In this document: positions 16,626-23,850 of the stretch, piece by piece
Numbering within the stretch: the stretch's first letter is position 1
Layout of the letters: each line of letters begins with the position of its first letter
Origin: an uncultured Muribaculaceae bacterium
GTDB lineage: Bacteria > Bacteroidota > Bacteroidia > Bacteroidales > Muribaculaceae
Reading direction: 5' to 3'
NCBI GenBank assembly: GCA_944321905.1
Contig: CALUNI010000011.1
Location: 1-34,794 of the forward strand
Length of the DNA: 34,794 bases
Notes under the pieces: model-generated
The model's input: the letters and a program-made list of their open reading frames with translations, nothing else
Told to the model about the DNA's origin: nothing
Database searches by the model: none
Made by a program: the position numbers and the translations under genes

Positions 16626-16795
16626 CGCATCGAAACACGTCTCTCGTGCTATAGGTGAGGCGTAGCATCAATTAAGGACTCGCACCATCACGGTGCTAAT
16701 ATAAACCATTGAAACATAAAGTGTTGTTTGTGTTTCGATGACCCCAAAGAATGTCGTTCCGTGACATTTCTTTCACAGCTTTGGACAAAAATAGT
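16626..16795 (+). promoter_or_regulatory. Hairpin-rich 5' leader of the polysaccharide locus
   Basis: About 165 nt are transcribed before the first gene. Visible stems: GCACC/GGTGC at 16682-16696; CATTGAAACA (16707-16716) with TGTTTCGATG (16731-16740), 10 bp with one wobble; and AAAGAATGTC (16746-16755) with GACATTTCTTT (16763-16773), 10 bp with one bulge and T-rich on its 3' arm. In Bacteroides capsule loci, UpxY proteins act on the leader of their own operon to prevent early termination (established for the family). A structured leader ahead of a UpxY homologue fits that mode. Confidence 0.55.
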
Positions 16796-17341
16796 ATGAA
16801 TTTGCGGCATATGCCGCAAATGTGGTATGTTTTAAGGGTTACTTATCAGCGGGAGCTTGCGGCCAAGCGGCTCCTTGATGATAGTGGCATATCTAATTTC
16901 GTGCCGACGAAGCTTGTGCGTCGGCGTGGATGTCACGGCCGTTTCACGTGGGAGCGTGAGGTGGCCGTTCATAACTATGTGTTTGCCTATGCCACCCGCG
17001 AAGAAATTCAACGTCTGAAGCAGACAAAAATCCCCTATTTGCGGTATGTGATGACCTCGCGCGACGGGCGCAGCAGTTACCTGACCGTCCCCGACGAGCA
17101 AATGCGCAATTTCATAGCCGTCGCAGGCAACGAGCAGGAGCGCGTCACATTTCTCGACCCGGCCGCCGTGCCGGTTGCCGAGGGCGACCGTGTGCGCATA
17201 ACCGGAGGCCCGTTTGAGGGCGTTGAAGGCGTGTGCGTGCGTATGCACAACGGGCGCGACCGCCGCGTGGTGGTGCAGATAGAAGGTATCGTTGCCGTCG
17301 CCACCACCGCCATCCCCGCAACCCTCATCCAAAAGCTCTGA
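16796..17341 (+). CDS. UpxY-family transcription antiterminator (NusG paralogue)
   Basis: Specialised NusG-like protein of 181 residues, which should bind RNA polymerase and keep it transcribing the long polysaccharide operon. The NGN domain covers about 9-110 and begins MWYVLRVTYQRELAAKRLL; a conserved basic patch KLVRRRG follows. A KOW-like domain (about 125-180) contains GDRVRITGGPFEGVEGV. The ATG at 16796 is chosen because its upstream bases (aaatagt) match those of ugd, manC and a GT4 gene in the same locus; 16811 or 16820 are alternatives and 16751 would lie within the leader hairpin. It is the first gene of the locus, as upxY genes are in Bacteroides; no UpxZ inhibitor gene follows. 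A 22-bp palindrome spans its first codons. Confidence 0.85.
   Translation: MNLRHMPQMWYVLRVTYQRELAAKRLLDDSGISNFVPTKLVRRRGCHGRFTWEREVAVHNYVFAYATREEIQRLKQTKIPYLRYVMTSRDGRSSYLTVPDEQMRNFIAVAGNEQERVTFLDPAAVPVAEGDRVRITGGPFEGVEGVCVRMHNGRDRRVVVQIEGIVAVATTAIPATLIQKL
16800..16821. promoter_or_regulatory. 22-bp perfect palindrome at the start of the UpxY-like gene
   Basis: The core TTTGCGGCATATGCCGCAAA (16801-16820) is a perfect inverted repeat and pairs one base further on each side. It overlaps all three candidate start codons (16796, 16811, 16820). It could be a dimeric repressor operator, or an RNA hairpin that hides the start codon. Confidence 0.6.
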
Positions 17342-17463
17342 TTGAATCCCCATTTTGTTTTCTGCAAGTTCATTTCTTGTCTTATGATGTGTAGCCGCTG
17401 CTCGCTGCGACTTGAGCATGACGGTGTGAGTGCTGTCGTCCATAACACAAATATAGTATTGCA

Positions 17464-18018
17464 ATGAAAGAGATAATAACCTATATAAGAAGCGATTACC
17501 ATAGATATTTCGGGGGGGGGGTAAATATCCCTCTTTATAAGATAATCTTTGAAGCATTGACCGCCCGGAACCACAGGTTTGCCTATTCGTTCTGGCTTAG
17601 GTTGTGCATGAAAAAGAATCCGTTTTACGTCATAGCCCGTCTTAAGCATTACCGGCTTTCGCGCCTTTATGGCATGCAAATACCTCGGACGGTAAAAATA
17701 GGATACGGGCTGTATATCGGTCATGGCGTAGGCATCATAATCAATCCGGGTACCGTTATTGGAAATAATTGTAATATCAGCCAGTTTCTTAACATTGGCA
17801 GCCAAAAACATTCGCCTGCCACGATAGGCGATAACGTGTGGATTGGCCCGCATGTGTGCATCGTGGAAGACGTGAAAATAGGCGACAATGCCACGATAGG
17901 GGCCGGCGCCGTGGTGACGCACGACATCCCGGCAGGCGTGACGGCTGCGGGAGTTCCTGCAAAGGTAATATCCAACCGTTCGCATCCCGAATATGTCAAT
18001 AACAGGTGGCCTGTGTAA
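17464..18018 (+). CDS. CysE/WcaB-like hexapeptide O-acetyltransferase, poly-G tract in frame (ON)
   Basis: Cytosolic left-handed beta-helix acetyltransferase of 184 residues. The N-terminal 75 residues are helical and begin KEIITYIRSDYHRYF, as in serine acetyltransferase-like proteins of polysaccharide loci. Hexapeptide repeats run from about 78 to 165 (GYGLYIGHGVGI, TVIGNNCNIS, ATIGDNVWIGPHV, VKIGDNATIGAGAVV) and end with GVPAKVI. It more likely acetylates a sugar of the glycan than serine, given its position between the antiterminator and ugd; that is inference. Codons 17-19 are a run of ten G (17512-17521). Loss of one G gives a stop right after Gly19; gain of one gives a stop after residue 25. 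The gene therefore looks phase-variable and is ON here. Confidence 0.85.
   Translation: MKEIITYIRSDYHRYFGGGVNIPLYKIIFEALTARNHRFAYSFWLRLCMKKNPFYVIARLKHYRLSRLYGMQIPRTVKIGYGLYIGHGVGIIINPGTVIGNNCNISQFLNIGSQKHSPATIGDNVWIGPHVCIVEDVKIGDNATIGAGAVVTHDIPAGVTAAGVPAKVISNRSHPEYVNNRWPV
17512..17521 (+). repeat. Homopolymer G10 tract inside the hexapeptide acetyltransferase gene
   Basis: Ten consecutive G encode Gly17-Gly19 and the first base of Val20. It is the longest G run in the window. Both single-base length changes produce an early stop, as expected of a contingency locus. Confidence 0.9.
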
Positions 18019-18061
18019 GTGTTACTAAGAAAAGTATGAACAATAATAAAGAAAAATTAGT

Positions 18062-19375
18062 ATGAATATAGCAATAGTAGGAACCGGGTATGTGGGTTTG
18101 GTCTCGGGGACTTGTTTCGCCGAGATGGGCGTTAACGTGACTTGTGTGGATATCGACGAGGCCAAGATTGGCCGCTTGCAAAGCGGGCAAATCCCCATCT
18201 ACGAGCCGGGTCTCGACGACATGGTGCGGCGTAACGTCGAAGCAAAACGCTTGCACTTCAGCACCGACTTGGCTTCGGTAATAGACGACGTGGAAGTGGT
18301 GTTTTCGGCAGTAGGCACTCCGCCCGATGAGGACGGAAGCGCCGACTTGCAATATGTGCTGAATGTCGCACGGACTTTTGGCCAAAATATCAAGAAATAC
18401 ACATTGTTGGTAACAAAATCCACAGTTCCTGTCGGCACGGCGAGGAAGGTAAAAGCTGCCATAGAGGAAGAACTGGCCAAGCGAGGGGTTGACGTGCCAT
18501 TCGACGTGGCATCAAATCCCGAGTTTTTGAAAGAAGGCGCGGCGATAAAGGATTTCATGTCACCCGACCGCGTGGTGGTGGGTGTGGAATCGGACAGGGC
18601 GCGCGAGTTGATGACCCGCCTCTACCGGCCTCTGATGCTAAATAATTTCCGCGTGATTTTTACCGACATACCAAGTGCCGAGATGATAAAGTATGCGGCA
18701 AATTCGATGCTTGCCACACGCATCAGTTTTATGAACGACATAGCCAACTTGTGCGAGTTGGTAGGAGCCGACGTGAACATGGTGCGCAAAGGTATTGGCA
18801 GCGATTCGCGCATAGGCAGCAAGTTCCTTTACCCCGGTTGCGGCTATGGCGGCTCGTGTTTCCCTAAAGATGTAAAAGCTCTCATTAAGACAGCTGAAAA
18901 GAACGGTTATTCGATGCAGGTATTAAAAGCCGTAGAAGCGGTCAACGAAGAGCAGAAAAGTGTGTTGTTCAAGAAACTGGAACGTCATTATGGCGGCGAC
19001 CTTGCAGGCAAGCGCGTTGCCCTGTGGGGACTGGCATTCAAGCCCGAGACCGACGACATGCGCGAATCGACGGCACTGGTAGTGATAGACTTGTTGCTCA
19101 AGGCCGGATGCACGGTGCGTGTGTACGACCCGGTGGCGATGGACGAATGCCGCCGACGCATAGGCGACAGTGTGGAATATGCCACCGACATGTATGACGC
19201 TGTGCTTGATGCCGACGCGCTGTTGCTCGTCACCGAGTGGAAGCAGTTCCGCCTGCCCGGTTGGGGAGTGGTGAAGAAGTCGATGAACACGCCGCTCATA
19301 ATCGACGGGCGTAACATATATGACAGGAGGGAATTGCTTGAAAACGGATTTGAGTATTATTGCATAGGCTTGTAA
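18062..19375 (+). CDS. ugd: UDP-glucose 6-dehydrogenase
   Basis: Cytosolic NAD-dependent enzyme oxidising UDP-glucose twice to UDP-glucuronate, the precursor of uronic acids in the glycan. Its 437 residues are typical. The NAD site is GTGYVGLVSG at 7-16; NPEFLKEG at 152-159 and GYGGSCFPKD at 261-270 form the active site, with catalytic Cys266 and the neighbouring Lys. WGLAFKPETDDMRES near 325-340 is the C-terminal UDP-binding block. The next gene encodes a UDP-glucuronate 4-epimerase, so the pair probably supplies UDP-GlcA and UDP-GalA. A UDP-ManNAc dehydrogenase is the other possibility in this superfamily, but the motifs fit Ugd better. Confidence 0.93.
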   Translation: MNIAIVGTGYVGLVSGTCFAEMGVNVTCVDIDEAKIGRLQSGQIPIYEPGLDDMVRRNVEAKRLHFSTDLASVIDDVEVVFSAVGTPPDEDGSADLQYVLNVARTFGQNIKKYTLLVTKSTVPVGTARKVKAAIEEELAKRGVDVPFDVASNPEFLKEGAAIKDFMSPDRVVVGVESDRARELMTRLYRPLMLNNFRVIFTDIPSAEMIKYAANSMLATRISFMNDIANLCELVGADVNMVRKGIGSDSRIGSKFLYPGCGYGGSCFPKDVKALIKTAEKNGYSMQVLKAVEAVNEEQKSVLFKKLERHYGGDLAGKRVALWGLAFKPETDDMRESTALVVIDLLLKAGCTVRVYDPVAMDECRRRIGDSVEYATDMYDAVLDADALLLVTEWKQFRLPGWGVVKKSMNTPLIIDGRNIYDRRELLENGFEYYCIGL

Positions 19376-19393
19376 ATCTTAAAACGAGGGATA

Positions 19394-20491
19394 ATGAAAA
19401 TATTGGTTACCGGCGCAGCCGGATTCATAGGTAGCAAACTTGCCAACCAATTGGCAAAGCGTGGCGACGAGGTAATAGGCATCGACAACATCAATACTTA
19501 TTACGACCCGAATCTTAAGATTGCGCGCTTGAAAGAATTTTATGGAATAGAGCCGTCGCAATATGCGCCTGTCGGCGAATGCGTTCCCGAGACGGGCGGT
19601 GACGGCAGCTCGGTGGTGCGTTTCCCCGAGATGCAGTGGGGAGTGAAGATGCAAAGCCCTTTGTTGCCGTCGCTCAGTTTCATACGCATGGACATAACCG
19701 ACCGCGACACGCTCGAACGCCTGTTTGAGGTAGAGAAATTCGACAAGGTGATGAACCTTGCAGCCCAAGCCGGAGTGCGGTATTCACTGAAAGACCCTTA
19801 CACCTACGTGCAAAACAATGTGATGGGATTCATGGACTTGCTCGAATGCTGCCGGAAAAACGGTGTGCGCCATCTGGTGTATGCGTCTTCAAGTTCGGTA
19901 TATGGATTGAATACCAAGGTGCCTTATAGTGAAGACGACGAAGTGAAGAGCCCGGTGAGCATATATGCCGCAACAAAAAAGAGCAACGAACTTATGGCTC
20001 ATTCCTATGGTAAGCTCTACGGGTTGCATACCACAGGGTTGCGCTTTTTCACGGTTTATGGACCGTGGGGCAGGCCCGACATGGCTCCGATGCTGTTTGC
20101 CGACGCCATAAGCCACGGCAAGCCTATAAACGTGTTCAACAATGGCGACTTGATCCGCGATTTCACATATATCGACGATATCGTTGACGGAACGATACGT
20201 GCAATCGACACAGTGCCAGATGCGGACGACTGTCCCAACGGCGTGCCTGCCAAGGTGTATAACATAGGTTGCAGCCACCCGGTGAGGCTGATGGACTTTA
20301 TAGGGGAAATGGAGCGATGCCTTGGCCGCGAAGCTGTAAAGAACTTCTTGCCTATGCAGCAAGGCGATGTCTATCAGACCAATGCCGACACCTCGCACCT
20401 TGAAGCCGAAGTGGGATACCACCCCCACGTCCGGCTGCATGAAGGTCTCCGACAGTTTGTTGATTGGTATAAAGGATATTATAAACCGTGA
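19394..20491 (+). CDS. UDP-glucuronate 4-epimerase-like NAD-dependent epimerase
   Basis: Cytosolic extended short-chain dehydrogenase of 365 residues, expected to interconvert UDP-GlcA and UDP-GalA. The Rossmann motif GAAGFIGS lies at 7-14, the catalytic YAATK at 191-195 and the partner SSSSVYG at 166-171. RFFTVYGPWGRPDMA, split from the preceding TTGLR, is typical of the CapI/LspL group of uronate epimerases. The segment at about 52-92 is longer than in most relatives and low in recognisable motifs. It starts 18 nt after ugd, and the pairing with ugd supports the uronate substrate over UDP-glucose/galactose. Confidence 0.88.
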   Translation: MKILVTGAAGFIGSKLANQLAKRGDEVIGIDNINTYYDPNLKIARLKEFYGIEPSQYAPVGECVPETGGDGSSVVRFPEMQWGVKMQSPLLPSLSFIRMDITDRDTLERLFEVEKFDKVMNLAAQAGVRYSLKDPYTYVQNNVMGFMDLLECCRKNGVRHLVYASSSSVYGLNTKVPYSEDDEVKSPVSIYAATKKSNELMAHSYGKLYGLHTTGLRFFTVYGPWGRPDMAPMLFADAISHGKPINVFNNGDLIRDFTYIDDIVDGTIRAIDTVPDADDCPNGVPAKVYNIGCSHPVRLMDFIGEMERCLGREAVKNFLPMQQGDVYQTNADTSHLEAEVGYHPHVRLHEGLRQFVDWYKGYYKP

Positions 20492-20521
20492 TTGTGCGAA
20501 GTGGCAAAAAAGGGCTTTTAA

Positions 20522-21572
20522 ATGGAGAAACTCAGACGGCTGGATGACGTTGTAGTCATTCGTTTGTTGCTCATGTTGCTCGTTGTGCTATATCATGCCT
20601 TTTGTCCTGCGGCGGGCATATGGAAGCCAATAGATGGTATGGGTGATAGTCCGGTCGCCTATTGGTGGATAGCGAAGTTCTCGAGTAGTTTTGTGATGGA
20701 GACTTTTGTATTTATATCCGGATATCTCTTTGGTTATCAGATGTCAAAGAAGTCGGCTATGCAATTTTCCATGAGTGCCGTAGTAAAAAGGAAGGCAAAG
20801 CGGCTTATAATCCCAAGTATAATATTTAGTGTGTTGTATTTAATTACTATCAATAATGCGTTTGACTCGACTATAGAGGTTGCATATGGCATTTTGAACG
20901 GGATAGGCCACATGTGGTTTCTGCCGATGCTGTTCTGGTGTTTTGTGTTTACATCCATTGCCATAAAATTCAACGCCAAGCCCGAATGGGTATTCGCTTT
21001 GTTGATTGTGTTATCGTTGTTTTCTTTCGTTCTGTTGCCATTTAGAATCTCGTCGGCATTCTATTATATGCTGTTTTTCTATGTTGGCTATTGGTTGAAA
21101 AGATATGAGATTGACATTGTTAAGATGATGAATATAAGATGTCTGTCCGTAATAGGTGCGTTGTACTTATTTGTATTTGTTGGATTTACACTCTTTAACA
21201 AATGGGGGGGGGTACAACGAACACTTTGCTAACAATCTTGTAGGGAAATCAATGCTATTGCTGTCAAGTAATTTTTTCAAAATAGTGTATGCATCCTTGG
21301 GCTTGTTTTTTGTGTATCTGAGTGTGAATATAATGCTTAAAAAAGATATTCTGCACATTGGTGACAAAACCGTGAAATTAAGTTCTTATTGCTTTGGTGT
21401 ATATTTGTTTCAGCAATTTATATTGCAATCGCTGTATTATAAGACAGGTTTGCCCGGATGTTTCACTTCATATGCATTGCCGTGGGTGGGATTCATAGTG
21501 GCATTAATAGCATCTGTGGCATTGTCGATATTGGCCTTAAGAACAAGAATAGGTAGATTTTTAATCGGATAA
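20522..21572 (+). CDS. Membrane O-acyltransferase (acyltransferase 3 family), phase-OFF through a poly-G frameshift
   Basis: Polytopic inner-membrane acyltransferase of the type that O-acetylates surface polysaccharides. The N-terminal helix has the family signature LVVLYHAFCP (His25, with Arg14 before it), and about ten hydrophobic segments follow. As written, the first frame ends at 21232 after 236 residues, nine of them out of frame (NKWGGVQRTLC). The rest of the protein continues in another frame to 21572. The break is exactly at a G9 run (21204-21212). Removing one G joins the halves into one 349-residue ORF reading NKWGGYNEHFANN across the tract; G10 gives another early stop. I read this as a switch in the OFF position rather than a decayed gene, because both halves are otherwise intact. 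It ends 5 nt before wzx. Confidence 0.85.
21204..21212 (+). repeat. Homopolymer G9 tract causing the frameshift in the membrane acyltransferase gene
   Basis: Nine consecutive G at about codon 228. Of lengths 8, 9 and 10, only 8 gives the full-length frame (so 11 would as well). It is the second-longest G run in the window and lies in the other acyl-decoration gene. Confidence 0.9.
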
Positions 21573-21577
21573 ATCGA

Positions 21578-22834
21578 ATGGCTTTATATAAACGTGTAAA
21601 AAGTATTTTGAAAAACAGCAAGGATGGTAAAGTTTTAATTTCCAACTTTACTTATCTTACATTGCTTCAAATTGCCGGTTACGTTTTTCCGTTGTTGACT
21701 ATGCCTTATTTGGCTAGAGTAATAGGACCGAGTGGTTTTGGTAAAATAGCATTTGCTTCGGCAATAATAATATGGGTGCAAACAGTTGCAGACTGGGGGT
21801 TTAACTTCTCGGCAACAAGGGACGTGGCCAAGAACCGTGATGATTTGGGAAAAGTTTCAGAAATATTTTCTAATGTATTTTGGAGTAGGTGTGTATTAAT
21901 GATGTTGTCGTTGATAGTATTGATCATATTAATCATTTCGATTCCGTCATTTAGAGAAGATGCTGATGTCATATTGGTTACATTTCTGTTGATACCGGGT
22001 CATATAATGTTTCCTGACTGGTTTTTCCAGGCAGTGGAAAGAATGAAGTATATAACGTATTTAAACATTTTGTCGAAATTAATATTTACTATTGCGGTTT
22101 TTGTCTTTATCGTAGAGGACGACGACTACATATTGCAGCCATTGTTTAATTCGTTGGGGTTTTGCATATGCGGTATCATTGCAATGTATATAATATTGAG
22201 GAAATGGCATGTAAAACTCTTGAAACCGAATTTAACGAAAATATGTATAACAATAAAGGGCAGCACCGACGTTTTTATTAATGAGATAGCTCCTAATCTG
22301 TATAACAGCCTTTCAGTTGTAATGCTAAGCATGTTTTCCGGTTCTATTTCCACGGGTATTTATGATGCCGGGAAAAAGATAAATACTATTGTGTACCAAC
22401 TTTTACTGATTGTCGCAAGGGTATTTTTCCCATTTTTAAATAGGAAACCCGACAAGCATGCCATATATGCGAGAATAAGCTTGCTTATCGCAATTTGTTT
22501 TGCAGTTTCTATTTTTCTTCTTGCTCCGTATTTAATTCGCTTTTTATTTAATAGCGATTTTGAAGACTCGATAATTGTTTTGAGAATAACGTCGATATCA
22601 TTAATTTTCACATCGTTAAGTTCTATATACGGGACAAATTATTTGTTAGTTCATCGCAAAGACAGGCTGTTGCGGAATATCACTTTAATTGCGTCAGCTT
22701 CAAGTTTGCTATATTCTGTTCCATTAATATATTTTTACGGATATATCGGTACTGCTATAACATATACCGTAGCGACAGCTACGATTGGCGGTGCCAAGTA
22801 TTTTTTTGCCCGTAAGGTCAGATTGGCAAAGTGA
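21578..22834 (+). CDS. Wzx-type oligosaccharide flippase
   Basis: Inner-membrane flippase of 418 residues of the polysaccharide-biosynthesis (MOP) superfamily, expected to move the undecaprenyl-linked repeat unit to the periplasmic face. About 12 hydrophobic segments are visible. The N-terminal block FPLLTMPYLARVIGPSGFGK is characteristic, as are the charged loop WGFNFSATRDVAKN near 70-84 and FPDWFFQAVERMKY near 145. Codon use is visibly more A/T-rich than in ugd or gmd, as in the next two genes. It lies directly after the acyltransferase gene and upstream of the polymerase, giving a complete Wzx/Wzy pair. Confidence 0.9.
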   Translation: MALYKRVKSILKNSKDGKVLISNFTYLTLLQIAGYVFPLLTMPYLARVIGPSGFGKIAFASAIIIWVQTVADWGFNFSATRDVAKNRDDLGKVSEIFSNVFWSRCVLMMLSLIVLIILIISIPSFREDADVILVTFLLIPGHIMFPDWFFQAVERMKYITYLNILSKLIFTIAVFVFIVEDDDYILQPLFNSLGFCICGIIAMYIILRKWHVKLLKPNLTKICITIKGSTDVFINEIAPNLYNSLSVVMLSMFSGSISTGIYDAGKKINTIVYQLLLIVARVFFPFLNRKPDKHAIYARISLLIAICFAVSIFLLAPYLIRFLFNSDFEDSIIVLRITSISLIFTSLSSIYGTNYLLVHRKDRLLRNITLIASASSLLYSVPLIYFYGYIGTAITYTVATATIGGAKYFFARKVRLAK

Positions 22835-22934
22835 TTAAATCTGAATTGTATAGCATTTTTGAAGTTCGACATGAGTGATCGTCCACAGTTTGGGCTGCAT
22901 AAATGCGTGATTTTTTACAGTAAAAGGGGAAGAT

Positions 22935-23840
22935 ATGTTTAAGAAAGTATATACAAAAATTAGAAGTCCTCGCAATTTTTTGTTTGGATTATTGCGCAGA
23001 TTCGGATTTTTATTCAGCGATTCTGTATATATAAAATTGCAGTATAGGTTAGAGAATAGGACCAAGCTATGCCTCCGAGAGCCTAAGATTTTTACAGAAA
23101 AGATTCAATGGCTTAAGTTGCATGATCGGAAGCCAGAGTATCCAATGATGGTAGATAAATATGCGGTGAAAGAATATGTAGCCTCGTTGATTGGTGAGGA
23201 ATATATTATTCCTACGCTTGGAGTGTGGAACCGATTTGAAGACATAGATTTCTCCATTTTGCCCGACAAGTTTGTTCTTAAAGCCACTCATAGCAGCCAT
23301 GCATCGATAATTTGTAAAGACAAGCGGGCGTTTAATTGCGCGGATGCCAAAATAAAATTTAAAAAGTTTTTTAAAGACAATCCTTACAAAGGATACAGGG
23401 AATGGGCGTATAAGAATGTAAAGCCCCGCATCATTGCCGAGCAATTTATGGAAAACAAAGGTGACAGGGAACTTACCGACTACAAGTTTTTTTGCTTCAA
23501 CGGCGAGCCCCGTTACTGCCAAGTGATACGTGACCGATCGGGCAGCGAAACTATCGATTTTTATGATGTCAATTGGGTGCATCAGGAATTTGTCGGTTTG
23601 AACCCGGTTGCGCGGCTCGGCCGGAATCCGGTCGCGCGGCCTAAAGAATATGACAAGATGCTTGAAATTGCCGCAAAATTGTCGCAAGGCATTCCATTTG
23701 TAAGGATAGACTTGTATGATATAAACGACAACGTATATTTCGGAGAAATAACATTTTATCCCGGAGCCGGACTTGGTGCCTTTACCCCCGCGGAATGGAA
23801 CCGTAAACTTGGCGATATGATACAGCTGCCAAACGTGTAA
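22935..23840 (+). CDS. TupA-like ATP-grasp protein of polysaccharide biosynthesis
   Basis: Cytosolic protein of 301 residues in the TupA-like ATP-grasp group, common in Bacteroidota glycan loci and often annotated as a glycosyltransferase. In Bacillus, TuaA/TupA-type genes add amino acids or modify teichuronopeptide (family knowledge). Visible blocks are FTEKIQWLKLHDRKPEY at 54-70, DKYAVKEYV, PDKFVLKATHSS at 111-122 (ATP site), ELTDYKFFCFNGEP at 183-196 and VRIDLYDINDNVYFGEITF at 257-275, where Asp and Glu should bind magnesium. It may attach an amino acid to a uronic acid of the repeat unit; that is inference. Residues 222-235 hold an in-frame imperfect repeat (NPVARLGRNPVAR). A purine-rich site, AAAAGGGGAAG, precedes the start. 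Confidence 0.83.
   Translation: MFKKVYTKIRSPRNFLFGLLRRFGFLFSDSVYIKLQYRLENRTKLCLREPKIFTEKIQWLKLHDRKPEYPMMVDKYAVKEYVASLIGEEYIIPTLGVWNRFEDIDFSILPDKFVLKATHSSHASIICKDKRAFNCADAKIKFKKFFKDNPYKGYREWAYKNVKPRIIAEQFMENKGDRELTDYKFFCFNGEPRYCQVIRDRSGSETIDFYDVNWVHQEFVGLNPVARLGRNPVARPKEYDKMLEIAAKLSQGIPFVRIDLYDINDNVYFGEITFYPGAGLGAFTPAEWNRKLGDMIQLPNV
23601..23643 (+). repeat. 24-nt imperfect in-frame tandem repeat in the TupA-like gene
   Basis: GAACCCGGTTGCGCGGCTC at 23601-23619 recurs 24 nt later as GAATCCGGTCGCGCGGCCT, with four differences. It encodes NPVAR twice, with LGR between. The segment is strikingly GC-rich within an A/T-rich gene. Confidence 0.6.
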
Positions 23841-23850
23841 AGCCTTAAAA

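Noticed and set aside
16560-16700. An invertible promoter as in Bacteroides fragilis capsule loci
   Set aside because: I looked for inverted repeats flanking the promoter at 16596-16625 and found none convincing; no invertase gene is in the window.
16751-16795. Starting the UpxY-like gene at the ATG at 16751
   Set aside because: That ATG is inside the arm of a leader hairpin and adds 15 residues unlike any NusG N-terminus; 16796 has the start context shared by other genes of the locus.
20522-21572. Treating the membrane acyltransferase gene as two separate genes or a simple pseudogene
   Set aside because: The two pieces join at the G9 tract into one normal-length family member after loss of a single G, and neither shows other damage.
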